A program made the position numbers and the translations under genes. Of a DNA stretch of 64,000 nucleotides, positions 1-8,523 are shown one piece after another (position 1 is the first letter of the stretch; each line of letters opens with the position of its first letter). This DNA comes from Parapedobacter soli. GTDB taxonomy: Bacteria > Bacteroidota > Bacteroidia > Sphingobacteriales > Sphingobacteriaceae. The DNA lies in the NCBI RefSeq assembly GCF_025460835.1, contig NZ_JAMXAY010000003.1:62001-126000 (forward strand), written 5' to 3'. The notes below the pieces were generated by a model, which saw only the letters and a list, made by a program, of their open reading frames with translations, had not been told where the DNA came from and searched no databases.

Positions 1-274
1 TAAACACCACTTTACCCTCTTGGTTAGCTGCATCGATCCGGTTCCCGTCGCCATCCGCGAAAAACACCGACGGTTTAGACGGTATCGCGTCCGTTGTTTC
101 TTCCGCAGCGACATCGCCATTATCGGCTGCGATCCGTTCCAGGTCAGGTTTAAACAGGCCGATTTTCATCAGTCCGCGACTAACCCATGCTTTCGTGTCT
201 GGGCTGACAATCAGCAGGACCACGAACAAACCCAGAATAATGGATACAATGGTTGAAATTTTAATTTTCTTCAT
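1..274 (-). CDS. TlpA-like thioredoxin-family protein, N-terminal part (runs off the left edge)
   Basis: Reading the minus strand from the ATG at 274 gives 91 residues before the edge. A lysine-rich start is followed by one hydrophobic segment (about residues 7-24, IVSIILGLFVVLLIV), a membrane anchor or signal. An acidic linker comes next, then the start of a TlpA/AhpC-type fold ending EGKVVF, the strand that normally precedes the WCxxC motif. The active site itself lies outside the window, so the disulfide reductase assignment is inferred from this lead-in. Periplasm-facing, probably in cytochrome or extracytoplasmic thiol maintenance. Confidence 0.7.
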   Translation of the reverse strand, partial: MKKIKISTIVSIILGLFVVLLIVSPDTKAWVSRGLMKIGLFKPDLERIAADNGDVAAEETTDAIPSKPSVFFADGDGNRIDAANQEGKVVF

Positions 275-332
275 ATTCAATCGACTCACGAACTAAAGGA
301 GCAAAGGTAGGCAAAAAAAGCATTCATCATGG

Positions 333-1202
333 CTAGAGTTCACCGGCCACCCCCAGTCCAAATAACGCGAAATCATACTTCACCGGATCGGTGGCATCGA
401 GCCGCCGAAGGTTATCGGTAAGCTCACACGCGGTCTTCCAATCGGATTGCTTGCGTTGAATCAGGCCCAACTTACGTGCCACCCGCTCCACATGGACGTC
501 GCATGGACACACGAGCTGCGATGGCTTGAATTGGTTCCATAAACCGAAGTCAACGCCGCAGTTATCCCGCCGCACCATCCAACGCAGAAACATATTCAAC
601 CGCTTGCATGCCGAATTCCGGGCTGGCGAGCTGATGTGCTTACGTGTACGTGCCGGATGCTCGGGCAGGGAAAAGAAGTAGCTCTGGAAATGATTCAATG
701 TAGAGGTCATGTCCACCTCCCTGCCATTGCCGTGCAGCTTGCCGAGATAGCATGCCGGTGACGACAGTGACGCGTCACCGGCCCCCGCCATAAAATCATC
801 CAGGTACTCGCTTCTGAATTCGGACTGCGCACCGGCAGGCACAAACGCCGTTTCCAAGGAAAGGTCACGGCTATAGTGGTCACGGAAAAAACGGACGAAA
901 TACAGCAAATCGGTATCGTTAAACGTGCGGTGCTTGAACCCCTCCAGTTGCTTCAGATCGAGTTCACTATGGCCGGTTACGAAATCAAAAGGCTCACCGT
1001 CCATCCTGTCGATAAGCTCCATACACTTATTGATGATGGTTTTCCGCTGACCCCACGCCAGTACCGCGGCGAAAAAACCCATGATCTCGATGTCCTGCTT
1101 ACGGGTGAACCGATGCGGGATACATATCGGGTCGCCGTCGATAAATTCGGGGCGGTTGTATTCATCCACTTTCCGGTCGAGAAAGTCTTTCAGTGAGTTC
1201 AT
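333..1202 (-). CDS. TIGR02757 / DUF2400 family protein
   Basis: A 289-residue protein matching the TIGR02757 (DUF2400) family, which is widespread in Bacteroidota and has no established biochemical function. Recognisable segments are FFAAVLAWGQRKTIINKC near residue 45, the central FLRWMVRRDNCGVDFGLW (about 205) and the CDVHVERVARKLGL block (about 235). The last two resemble the helix-hairpin and metal-site region of HhH-type DNA glycosylases, but this is weak evidence. I use the ATG at 1202; an in-frame TTG lies one codon upstream. It sits 22 bases downstream of the cystathionine gamma-synthase/lyase gene on the same strand and is probably co-transcribed. Confidence 0.85.
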   Translation of the reverse strand: MNSLKDFLDRKVDEYNRPEFIDGDPICIPHRFTRKQDIEIMGFFAAVLAWGQRKTIINKCMELIDRMDGEPFDFVTGHSELDLKQLEGFKHRTFNDTDLLYFVRFFRDHYSRDLSLETAFVPAGAQSEFRSEYLDDFMAGAGDASLSSPACYLGKLHGNGREVDMTSTLNHFQSYFFSLPEHPARTRKHISSPARNSACKRLNMFLRWMVRRDNCGVDFGLWNQFKPSQLVCPCDVHVERVARKLGLIQRKQSDWKTACELTDNLRRLDATDPVKYDFALFGLGVAGEL

Positions 1203-1224
1203 CAAATCTACTGTTGTTCATTCG

Positions 1225-2376
1225 TTAACCGGCCGAAAGCGCCTGCTCCAGATCGGCCAATAGGTCATCGATATCTTCCACACCCACGCTGATCCGGATC
1301 AGGTTGTCTACCACCCCTACCCGCTCCCGCACTTCTTTCGGTATGGAGCCGTGCGTCATGGTAGCCGGATGGTTAATCAACGACTCCACGCCACCCAATG
1401 ACTCTGCCAGTGTAAACACCTTGAACGAGGAAGCGACTTTGAATGTCTCATGCAGCCCAGCATCCTTCAACACAATGGAAACCATCCCACCGAAGTCGCG
1501 CATCTGCCTTTTGGCGACAGCATGCCCGGGGTGGTCTTCAAATCCGGGCCAATAGATTTTCGCAACCTTTCCGTGGCCCTTGAGGTACTCGGCTACCTTC
1601 CGGCCGTTCTCGCAGTGCGCCTTCATACGCAAGTGCAGGGTTTTAATACCCCGCAACACCAGGAAACTGTCTTGTGGCCCCGGTGTACCACCACATGCGT
1701 TGTAGTAAAAAAACAGTTCGTCATACAGCGCCTTGTCATTCACCACCAATGCGCCCATCACCACATCAGAGTGCCCCCCGATGTATTTGGTCACTGAGTG
1801 CATAACGATGTCTGCCCCCAAATCCAACGGATTTTGCAGGTACGGCGACGCAAACGTATTATCTACCGCAAAAAGGACGTCGGCTTCTTTAGCTATGCGG
1901 CTTATTGCCTCGATATCGGCCAATTTCAGTGTGGGGTTTGTCGGTGTTTCCACCCAAATTAAGCGGGTATTGCCGTTTATTTTTTCGGCGATACGCTCCG
2001 GATCGGCGGTATCCACGAAGTGGAACTTAATACCATAATGTTCAAATACTTTCGTGAAGATACGGTAAGAGCCGCCGTAGAGGTCGTCTCCGGTGATTAC
2101 CTCATCACCCGGTCTAAGCAGCTTGAGCACAGTTTCGGTAGCAGCCATACCACTCGAGAACGCCAATCCGTAGGTACCATTCTCCAACGCCGCAATGCAG
2201 TCTTCCAGTGCTTTGCGGGTAGGGTTTGTCCCGCGCGAGTATTCATAACCCTGGTGATTGCCCGGCGCGACCTGCCAATAGGTCGACGTCTGGTATATCG
2301 GTGTCATCACTGCACCGGTTGTCGGGTCAGGCTGCTGTCCCGCATGAATGGCCTTCGTTGCAAATTTATATCCCAT
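1225..2376 (-). CDS. Cystathionine gamma-synthase / gamma-lyase (trans-sulfuration PLP enzyme)
   Basis: Cytosolic PLP enzyme of the Cys/Met metabolism family (383 residues). Visible hallmarks: QTSTYWQ and YSRGTNPTRKALE near the N terminus, AFSSGMAAT (cofactor phosphate binding), the VDNTFASPYLQNPL strand, and the Schiff-base lysine in SVTKYIGGHSD. The C-terminal ESLINHPATMTH segment is typical of the family. Synthase and lyase activities cannot be separated by sequence here. I chose the ATG at 2376 (MGYKFATKAIHAGQ) because family members start there; another ATG lies six codons upstream at 2394. Transcription probably starts near 2472, giving a leader of about 95 bases, from a promoter overlapped by a long inverted repeat. 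A cystathionine beta-synthase-like gene begins at the other end of the window. Confidence 0.95.
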   Translation of the reverse strand: MGYKFATKAIHAGQQPDPTTGAVMTPIYQTSTYWQVAPGNHQGYEYSRGTNPTRKALEDCIAALENGTYGLAFSSGMAATETVLKLLRPGDEVITGDDLYGGSYRIFTKVFEHYGIKFHFVDTADPERIAEKINGNTRLIWVETPTNPTLKLADIEAISRIAKEADVLFAVDNTFASPYLQNPLDLGADIVMHSVTKYIGGHSDVVMGALVVNDKALYDELFFYYNACGGTPGPQDSFLVLRGIKTLHLRMKAHCENGRKVAEYLKGHGKVAKIYWPGFEDHPGHAVAKRQMRDFGGMVSIVLKDAGLHETFKVASSFKVFTLAESLGGVESLINHPATMTHGSIPKEVRERVGVVDNLIRISVGVEDIDDLLADLEQALSAG

Positions 2377-2475
2377 AGTATCCAGAATTTTCATGATTCA
2401 ATCATTCCGCCACGCGGCTTTTGAAAGGTAAGATAGCGGCCTCAATTGAAATAAACAATCAAGGTCTCCCTATCA

Positions 2476-2506
2476 CAAACTTAGATAAACTTGCATATAA
2501 AAGCAA
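2476..2506 (-). promoter_or_regulatory. Bacteroidota-type promoter of the cystathionine gamma-synthase/lyase gene
   Basis: On the minus strand a TTG (2506-2504) is followed after 20 bases by TAAGTTTG (2483-2476), a full match to the TAnnTTTG -7 box at normal spacing. The inverted repeat at 2482-2515 covers the whole region from -33 to -7. Confidence 0.7.
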
Positions 2507-2515
2507 GTTTATCTA
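2482..2515. promoter_or_regulatory. 13-bp perfect inverted repeat, likely operator
   Basis: Arms TAGATAAACTTGC (2482-2494) and GCAAGTTTATCTA (2503-2515) are exact reverse complements around an 8-base AT loop (ATATAAAA). No T-run follows on either strand, so a terminator is unlikely. It overlaps the promoter elements of the downstream gene, the layout expected of a repressor site. The regulator is not identifiable from this window. Confidence 0.6.
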
Positions 2516-2548
2516 GGGCAGCATATAAAATGTAAGCAAATGCCCTCA

Positions 2549-2581
2549 ATAAACAAACGGAGCAAATACCCCGTTGTTTAT
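2549..2581 (-). terminator. Hairpin directly after the epimerase-like gene
   Basis: ATAAACAAACGG and CCGTTGTTTAT pair with one bulged A around a 10-base loop, abutting the stop codon at 2582-2584. The stem is AT-rich and the following minus-strand sequence is only moderately T-rich, so it may be a weak terminator. Confidence 0.4.
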
Positions 2582-3370
2582 TTAGAACTCCAATGGCGAA
2601 CGGTACTCAAACCGATAACCCAAGTCAGCGATCAACCGTTCCGGCGACACTACCTTAGCGGTGTGGTCGGTTTCCGAGAAAGCTGCGGGCATGCCATAGC
2701 CGTATTTCGCCGCGGACGCCGCAATCACATCTTTTTTCAACGGATGCTCCGGGCAAACCACGTTGTAGGTTTTTCCGCGCGATTCCGCCGCAATCATCGC
2801 CAAGACGATGCCGTGGATATCCACCACGTGCACAAAATTGGCTGTCTGGTAGCCAATTTCGCAGACCTTACCAACAAAATGCTTTGCCATTACCCGTTCG
2901 AAGCCAAACAGTCCACCCAACCGCAGTATGTTCAACCCGGGGTAGGCCGCCCGTAGTGTCTGTTCACCCGACAATAGTTTCGGTTCCAGCTCCACATCCG
3001 GAAAGGTGTCCTCACCGATTATGGCACTCACCTTGGGATAGATGCCCACCGAGCCGAAAAAGAACGCCTGCCGGAACGACAATCCACCGAGGAAAGCCAC
3101 CAATCCCGCGAAACGCCGGTGTATCGTTTCGACACTATCTTTATGCGTTATGGGCACGCTGATGATTGCCAGGTCGAACGCCTGCCGCCCCAACCCGGGG
3201 GGCACCTCACCCTTGTCGAAATCGACAACCCGTGCTTCCAGCCCAAGGGCCGCCAGCCGCCCCGCCTTTTCGGCTGACGTGCATGTCGCCCAAATGCGGT
3301 GCCCCGATTTCACCAGCTCGGTAGCCATATAAGTACCCACCCAGCCACAACCGACAATCAATATATCCAT
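2582..3370 (-). CDS. NAD(P)-binding epimerase/dehydratase-like protein (atypical SDR, YeeZ-like)
   Basis: A 262-residue Rossmann-fold protein. The N-terminal nucleotide-binding loop reads MDILIVGCGWVGTYMA (GxGxxG variant). Further on are DLAIISVPIT, FFFGSVGIYP (the strand carrying the SDR serine/tyrosine region) and LNILRLGGLFG. Length and the GCGWVG start match atypical SDRs of the YeeZ type, whose substrates are unknown. The canonical YxxxK catalytic pair is not obvious, also typical of that subgroup. It lies 32 bases downstream of proS, on the same strand. Confidence 0.8.
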   Translation of the reverse strand: MDILIVGCGWVGTYMATELVKSGHRIWATCTSAEKAGRLAALGLEARVVDFDKGEVPPGLGRQAFDLAIISVPITHKDSVETIHRRFAGLVAFLGGLSFRQAFFFGSVGIYPKVSAIIGEDTFPDVELEPKLLSGEQTLRAAYPGLNILRLGGLFGFERVMAKHFVGKVCEIGYQTANFVHVVDIHGIVLAMIAAESRGKTYNVVCPEHPLKKDVIAASAAKYGYGMPAAFSETDHTAKVVSPERLIADLGYRFEYRSPLEF

Positions 3371-3402
3371 CCCATTGGAGCTATATAATCAATCCTTACT
3401 AT

Positions 3403-4875
3403 TTAGTATGCTTTGGCAAACAGCACGCGCTGCGCAGAAGGTTTGCCTGTACGGATACACACTCCCGCTTCCTGCTTGTTGTTTAGCGGAATACAGCGGA
3501 TTGTCGCCTTTGTTTCTTCTTTGATGAGCTGCTCCGTTTCCACTGTTCCATCCCAATGGGCCGACACAAATCCTCCCGGACCATCAAGCACCGCCTTAAA
3601 TTCGTCGTATGAATCCACCTCTACCGTATGCGAATCACGGAATGCCAATGCTTTTGCATAGATATCGCGTTGCATATCGGCCAAGAGCCGTTCCACACGG
3701 TCTGCCAGTCCCGATTGGGCAACGGTCTCCTTGTGCTGCGTATCCCGCCTCGCCAGCTCCACGGTGCCATTCTCCATATCACGGGCACCTATAGCGATGC
3801 GTACGGGAACACCCTTCAACTCCCACTCGGCAAACTTAAAGCCCGGCCGCTGTGTGTCGCGGTCGTCATACTTGACGGATACGCCTTTGGCCTTCAGTTC
3901 AGTCATCACACGGTCTGCGAGATCACCGATGGCCTGTTTTTCTGCATCTTGTTTATAAATCGGTACAATGACTACCTGGATGGGGGCCAGCTGTGGCGGC
4001 AACACCAGGCCCTGGTCGTCGGAGTGCGCCATGATGAGTGCACCGAGCAGCCGAGTGGAAACACCCCATGAGGTAGCCCACACGTAATCCAGCTTTCCCT
4101 CCTTTGAGGTGAATTTCACGTCGAATGCTTTCGCGAAATTCTGCCCCAAGAAATGTGATGTACCCGCCTGCAATGCCTTCCCATCCTGCATCAATGCTTC
4201 GATACATAGCGTATCCAGCGCCCCTGCAAACCGCTCATTCTCGCTTTTCCGGCCACGAACCACCGGCAGTGCCATCCAGTTTTCCGCAAAATCGGCATAC
4301 ACTTCCAGCATCTTGTTCGCTTCGGCTACGGCCTCTTCTTCAGTGGCATGGGCTGTATGCCCCTCCTGCCACAGGAACTCCGCCGTGCGCAGAAACAGCC
4401 GCGTGCGCATCTCCCACCGTACCACGTTGGCCCACTGGTTCACCAAAATAGGCAGGTCGCGGTACGATTCGATCCACCCGCGGTACGTATTCCATATAAT
4501 GGTTTCGGATGTTGGCCGCACAATCAGCTCCTCTTCCAGCTTAGCCGCTTCATCCACAACAATCTGGCCGTTGCCATCGTTCTTCAGCCGGTAGTGGGTT
4601 ACCACTGCACACTCCGTTGCAAAACCTTCCACATGGGAAGCTTCCTTGGAGAAAAACGACTTCGGGATAAACAACGGGAAATAGGCGTTGCTATGTCCCG
4701 TATCTTTGAACATTTTATCGAGTGCTGCCTGCATCTTCTCCCATATCGCATAGCCGTAGGGTTTGATCACCATGCAGCCACGCACGGCCGAATGTTCGGC
4801 GAGATCAGCTTTTACCACAAGTTCGTTATACCACTGGGAGTAATCTGTCTCACGGCTCGTAATTCCTTTGCTCAT
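3403..4875 (-). CDS. proS: Prolyl-tRNA synthetase, short archaeal/eukaryotic type (ProS type 3)
   Basis: Cytosolic class II aminoacyl-tRNA synthetase charging tRNA-Pro. The 490-residue length, the start [20 protein letters not shown] and the absence of the INS editing insertion place it in the short archaeal/eukaryotic-type ProS group that Bacteroidota use. Visible landmarks are the RPTSETIIW and [19 protein letters not shown] (motif 2) blocks, the [20 protein letters not shown] motif 3 region, the anticodon-binding [10 protein letters not shown] segment and a C-terminal zinc-ribbon-like part. It ends in a tyrosine (FAKAY), as type 3 ProS proteins typically do. The 254 bases upstream separate it from a divergent lipoprotein gene. 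Confidence 0.97.
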   Translation of the reverse strand: MSKGITSRETDYSQWYNELVVKADLAEHSAVRGCMVIKPYGYAIWEKMQAALDKMFKDTGHSNAYFPLFIPKSFFSKEASHVEGFATECAVVTHYRLKNDGNGQIVVDEAAKLEEELIVRPTSETIIWNTYRGWIESYRDLPILVNQWANVVRWEMRTRLFLRTAEFLWQEGHTAHATEEEAVAEANKMLEVYADFAENWMALPVVRGRKSENERFAGALDTLCIEALMQDGKALQAGTSHFLGQNFAKAFDVKFTSKEGKLDYVWATSWGVSTRLLGALIMAHSDDQGLVLPPQLAPIQVVIVPIYKQDAEKQAIGDLADRVMTELKAKGVSVKYDDRDTQRPGFKFAEWELKGVPVRIAIGARDMENGTVELARRDTQHKETVAQSGLADRVERLLADMQRDIYAKALAFRDSHTVEVDSYDEFKAVLDGPGGFVSAHWDGTVETEQLIKEETKATIRCIPLNNKQEAGVCIRTGKPSAQRVLFAKAY

Positions 4876-4945
4876 CGTTGATTTTCTGTGAAAATATTAT
4901 AAAACTTCCTCTAAAAAACGCTTCTCATCAGCACTTATACTTTTT

Positions 4946-4976
4946 TTGCTTACTCGGGCAAATATATCTAAGTTTG
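4946..4976 (+). promoter_or_regulatory. Candidate promoter for the Tyr/Gly-rich lipoprotein gene
   Basis: TTG at 4946-4948 and TAAGTTTG at 4969-4976, spacer 20. This would leave a leader of about 150 bases before the ATG at 5130. An overlapping minus-strand TATATTTG (4959-4966) could serve proS but has no spaced TTG. The rest of the 4876-5129 gap shows no gene; a purine-rich AAAGGAAAGGA lies at 5111-5121 ahead of the start. Confidence 0.45.
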
Positions 4977-5129
4977 CGGAGTGGATACGCGTTTGAATTT
5001 CGCTTAGCAAAGGTATATGCTTTTGTCAAATTACCGAATAAAAAATGATCCGGCGATTAAACCAATCGTCCCAAATTCAGTCAATTACTGTAAAGCAGTG
5101 GGCTTTAACCAAAGGAAAGGATTTTTGAA

Positions 5130-6227
5130 ATGAAAGCCAATAGATTAAGAATCAGCGCCATAGCTCTAATAAGCTTGTTCGTGTTCGGTGCGTGTAGCAC
5201 CTCCCGGCAGGTAGCGTTCCGCGATGACGTCTATAACAATAACGCGAAGGCCAGGGAAGTCAACTACCAAAGCCCCGATTATTACTATGACGAAGGCACC
5301 GCGCAGGAAGAACAGTATGCCGGTGAGGGGTACTATGCAGATGATTATACGGACGAAGGTTACTACGATGACTATTATGCCGACGAATACGGCGACAGCG
5401 AATATGCCAACCGCATAAATCGCTTTTACTACAATACACCGGGCATGAGTTACTACGACCCGTGGTTCGACCCATGGTACGGTTACGGCTGGAACAGTGG
5501 GTTCAGCCTTGGTTTGGGTTGGGGTGGCTGGGGCCTCGGTTGGGGCAGCAGCTGGTATAACCCTTATTATTATCCATACTATGGTGGCTATTGGGGTTGG
5601 GGTTCGCCCTATTACGGGCGTGGCTATTGGGGCCCATACGCTTACAACCGCTGGGGTTGGGGCGGCTATGGCTACGGTTATGGGTATTATCCCGGGACCA
5701 TCATCGTGAATAACCGCCACATGGCAGCGCGCTCATCGTCCCGCGACCGGATGAACACACGCACTTCACGCGCCTCTACACGCAATGCTACACGTACAGC
5801 GATTTCACGGGATGCCAACGGACGTATTTCGACCCGTACAGCGGTTACACGCAGTTCAGGCAATAATTCGGGTGTAAGGAGCAGCTCCTCACGCAACACC
5901 GAAGGTGTCAGAAGCGGTACATCAACGCGGTCTACGGGCCGGCAAACTGCACGGCCACAAGCTACCCGGCCACAAACGACGCGTCCATCGGCTACAGGGC
6001 GCTCGTCGGGCAGCAGTGCACGTCCGGCAAGGCCAAGCAGTTCACGGCCAAGCAGCAGCGCTAGGCCAGCATCTACGACTCGGCCCAGCACCTCAGCTCC
6101 ACGCTCATCTGGCAGCAGTTCCCGCGGTTCGTCCGTATCACCGCCGTCACGGTCGTCCGGTTCGAGTTCGAGCGGTAGTAGCAGAGGAAGCAGCGGCAGT
6201 AGCAGCCGGGGCGGCAGGGGCCGGTGA
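5130..6227 (+). CDS. Low-complexity lipoprotein: acidic, then Tyr/Trp/Gly-rich, then basic Ser/Thr/Arg tail
   Basis: A 365-residue lipoprotein of unknown function. The signal peptide ends in the lipobox FVFGACSTS (Cys22). Residues about 40-95 are acidic and Tyr-rich (DEG, YYADDY). Residues about 105-190 are an aromatic/glycine block with repeated YG, WGW and YYPYY units. From about 200 on the sequence is Ser/Thr/Arg/Pro-rich, basic, and ends RGGRGR. This acid-aromatic-basic layout suggests a disordered surface protein, but no catalytic domain is visible. A similar tail closes the secreted protein at 49.2-50.6 kb. It is followed after 110 bases by a FadL-like barrel gene. Confidence 0.85.
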   Translation: MKANRLRISAIALISLFVFGACSTSRQVAFRDDVYNNNAKAREVNYQSPDYYYDEGTAQEEQYAGEGYYADDYTDEGYYDDYYADEYGDSEYANRINRFYYNTPGMSYYDPWFDPWYGYGWNSGFSLGLGWGGWGLGWGSSWYNPYYYPYYGGYWGWGSPYYGRGYWGPYAYNRWGWGGYGYGYGYYPGTIIVNNRHMAARSSSRDRMNTRTSRASTRNATRTAISRDANGRISTRTAVTRSSGNNSGVRSSSSRNTEGVRSGTSTRSTGRQTARPQATRPQTTRPSATGRSSGSSARPARPSSSRPSSSARPASTTRPSTSAPRSSGSSSRGSSVSPPSRSSGSSSSGSSRGSSGSSSRGGRGR

Positions 6228-6337
6228 TCGCTTTGACCGATATTGGAATTTCATGGGCCAACTGAATCGTTTCCAGAAGGGATAAATCCGGGAATTAGTT
6301 TGGTTGGCCTATTTTATGAGCTTAATCGAGAGCAACC

Positions 6338-7894
6338 ATGAATATGTATATCAGAAAAATAGCACTATCGGGACTTATGTTGGGTACACTCGGTCTCACC
6401 GCACAAGGCCAGTATCTCCAAGACGTTCTCCGATTTTCACAACCCGAACTGGGTGCAACAGCCCGGTTTAAAGGACTGGGCAACGCACAGACGGCGCTTG
6501 GGGGCGACCTCAGCTCGATTTCAGGCAATCCCGCCGGATTGGGCTTCTTCGGCCAGTCCGACTTCAGCATATCGCTCGACTACTCCAACGACCTCAATAA
6601 GGCCAGCTACTTTGGCACCAACAGCCAATACAATGTAGACAAACTGGGCTTCAACCAGATCGGTGCCGTTTTCCATATCCCTGCCCGCCGCGCGCGCGGA
6701 AGCGACCTGACTTCAGGATGGCTGAATTTCAATATCGGCGTGGGCTACAGCAAAACGAACAACTTCAATACTACGGTGGGCTTCACCGGCATCAATAGCG
6801 AAAGCAGCATAGCGGATTTCATGATGTACGAAGCCTATGAACCGGGCAATGTATACGGCGACTTCGGCTGGGATGCCGGGTTCATCGATGAACGACCGGT
6901 AGCGGGCGACTATGAGTATGTCCCGATGACAACATTAGACAATAAACAAACGGTAACCAATCGCGAAACCGGTTTCCAATCGGAAACGAATATTTCTTTT
7001 GGCGCCAATTACAGCAACATGCTTTACATCGGTGCGGGTATCGGGTTTACCCACATCAACCACGATGTCAACTATTTGTATATGGAAGACGGCGCCATGG
7101 AGAATTTCGGTTACATATTCAGTATGAACCCTGATTCGCGCTTTGTAGACCCTACAAATGCCGATTACGATGTTTACAATCCTTTGCTGGAGTCGGAGTA
7201 CGAGTACGACAACGAATACTGGTCTAAAACTACTGGGAATGGCTTCAACGCCAAGATTGGGCTCATTTACAAACCCATAGACTATCTGCAGATCGGTGTC
7301 ACAGCCATCTCGCCTACATGGTACAAGCTGACGAACGATTATGAAGACTATTTGAGTGTTACCAACTACCTGACGGACGGCTCATCGGAGAGTTTCCCCA
7401 GCGAGGGGGAACCTAGCTATTTCGATTATAACTTACGGAGCCCCTACCGCATCAGCGGCGGGGTTGCAGCTATTTTCGGTGGGGGACTCATCAGTGCCGA
7501 CGTTGAATATTTGGACTACGCCAGCATGACGTTCTCGTCTGTCGACTCGAATACCGACAACATCATGAACGAGCAAATCCGTGACAACTTCACCCAGGCT
7601 GTCAACTTCAGGATCGGCGGCGAATACCTCGTGGCCCCGGCATTCCTTATCCGCGCAGGGTACGGCCATACGGGCAGCCCCTACAGTGGCTTCGAATTGA
7701 CCACACAACGGGTATCTGCAGGGATAGGATACCGCGTAAATAATGTCTATATCGATTTGGCCTACCAGAACCTCACACAGAAATACGGCTGGCAGGTTTA
7801 CGAGCTCGACGATGCCAACGAGTTTTACAGCCCGGTGGCAGACATCAGCAACTCACGCAACAGCGTGTTCCTTACCCTTGGATTCAAATTCTAA
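6338..7894 (+). CDS. FadL/OMPP1-like outer-membrane beta-barrel protein
   Basis: A 518-residue exported protein with a signal peptide (cleavage near TAQGQ, residue about 24). The mature start LRFSQPELGATARFKGLGNAQTAL followed by SISGNPAGLGFF is the N-terminal region of the FadL/OMPP1/TodX family, often labelled hemin receptor in Bacteroidota. Alternating aromatic strands run to the end and the last residue is Phe (LTLGFKF), the usual barrel signature. Such proteins move hydrophobic substrates across the outer membrane; the ligand is unknown. Probably ends its transcript at the two-way terminator just downstream. Confidence 0.9.
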   Translation: MNMYIRKIALSGLMLGTLGLTAQGQYLQDVLRFSQPELGATARFKGLGNAQTALGGDLSSISGNPAGLGFFGQSDFSISLDYSNDLNKASYFGTNSQYNVDKLGFNQIGAVFHIPARRARGSDLTSGWLNFNIGVGYSKTNNFNTTVGFTGINSESSIADFMMYEAYEPGNVYGDFGWDAGFIDERPVAGDYEYVPMTTLDNKQTVTNRETGFQSETNISFGANYSNMLYIGAGIGFTHINHDVNYLYMEDGAMENFGYIFSMNPDSRFVDPTNADYDVYNPLLESEYEYDNEYWSKTTGNGFNAKIGLIYKPIDYLQIGVTAISPTWYKLTNDYEDYLSVTNYLTDGSSESFPSEGEPSYFDYNLRSPYRISGGVAAIFGGGLISADVEYLDYASMTFSSVDSNTDNIMNEQIRDNFTQAVNFRIGGEYLVAPAFLIRAGYGHTGSPYSGFELTTQRVSAGIGYRVNNVYIDLAYQNLTQKYGWQVYELDDANEFYSPVADISNSRNSVFLTLGFKF

Positions 7895-7915
7895 GTGTTT
7901 AAAATAAAGCCCGTG

Positions 7916-7953
7916 AAAAAGGCGGCAACCGGAACCCCGGCTGCCGCCTTTCT
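7916..7953. terminator. Bidirectional intrinsic terminator
   Basis: The arms AAAGGCGGCA and TGCCGCCTTT (7918-7927 and 7942-7951), with an inner CCGG/CCGG extension, are flanked by A-run and T-run, so it works on both strands. It lies between the convergent barrel and Dps genes. Confidence 0.9.
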
Positions 7954-7974
7954 ATTTGCAGAAAATCCGATCGT

Positions 7975-8460
7975 CTAAGCCTTCTTATTATTCACAAACG
8001 CTCGGAGCATCCAGTTCTGCTTTTCGTTAAATTGCATAAAAGCATTGACCATATCATTGGTCCCTTCGTCTTCCGCCTCGGATGTAATTTCCAAGAGGTC
8101 GCGCTGCATGGCAATCAATGCTTCCAAATCATCGATAATAGCCTTTACCATATCAACATCTTTCATACCGATGGTGTCCACCTCTTGGAGGTCAGCATGT
8201 TTCACATAATCCGCGAATGTACTGAAAGGCGATTTTCCCAGTGTCAGGATACGTTCTGCCAGCTCGTCGATCGTGGTGAGGGCGTTGGTATACAGCTCTT
8301 CAAACTTCGCGTGCAGCGTGAAGAAATGGCTGCCGCGCACATTCCAATGGCATCCGCGCAGCTTTTGGTAATGGATATGGTAATTCGCTAACAGGTCGTT
8401 CAGGTTATCAACAACAGGCCTTAATTTTTTCGCTTCTAAACTGATTACTTTTGTGCTCAT
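7975..8460 (-). CDS. dps: Dps-family DNA-binding ferritin-like protein
   Basis: A 161-residue four-helix protein that stores iron and protects DNA during starvation or oxidative stress, normally as a dodecamer. The ferroxidase ligands are all present with the spacing of E. coli Dps: His38 (in GCHWNVRG), His50, Glu54 (Asp in E. coli), Asp65 and Glu69. The N-terminal tail is short with a few lysines, and the C terminus ends NNKKA. Single gene, ended by the shared terminator. I see no clear -7 box in the 60 bases upstream. Confidence 0.96.
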   Translation of the reverse strand: MSTKVISLEAKKLRPVVDNLNDLLANYHIHYQKLRGCHWNVRGSHFFTLHAKFEELYTNALTTIDELAERILTLGKSPFSTFADYVKHADLQEVDTIGMKDVDMVKAIIDDLEALIAMQRDLLEITSEAEDEGTNDMVNAFMQFNEKQNWMLRAFVNNKKA

Positions 8461-8523
8461 AATGTTCTACTTTATTCGTTTCGTTGATACAACACTGAAA
8501 ATTACGAAATGTTTACGAGAGTA

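Noticed and set aside
2377-2475. Possible SAM-type riboswitch in the leader of the trans-sulfuration gene
   Set aside because: I looked for the conserved SAM-I/SAM-II core and pairing in the 95-base leader and saw only a small GCCGC/GGCGG-type hairpin; not enough.
5400-5700. Tandem DNA repeat or CRISPR-like array in the glycine/tyrosine region
   Set aside because: Repeats are short codon-level repeats (TAT/GGT/TGG) of a low-complexity protein, without constant unit length or spacers.
5166-6091. Two long minus-strand open frames (5166-5720 and 5687-6091) opposite the Tyr/Gly-rich lipoprotein
   Set aside because: They consist of valine/isoleucine or leucine/arginine-rich residues that mirror the repetitive codons of the real gene; no start signal and no family resemblance.
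6256-6309. Inverted repeat GGCCAAC / GTTGGCC between the Tyr/Gly-rich lipoprotein and the FadL-like gene
   Set aside because: Arms of 7 bases with a 40-base loop and only a weak T-stretch; it could occur by chance.
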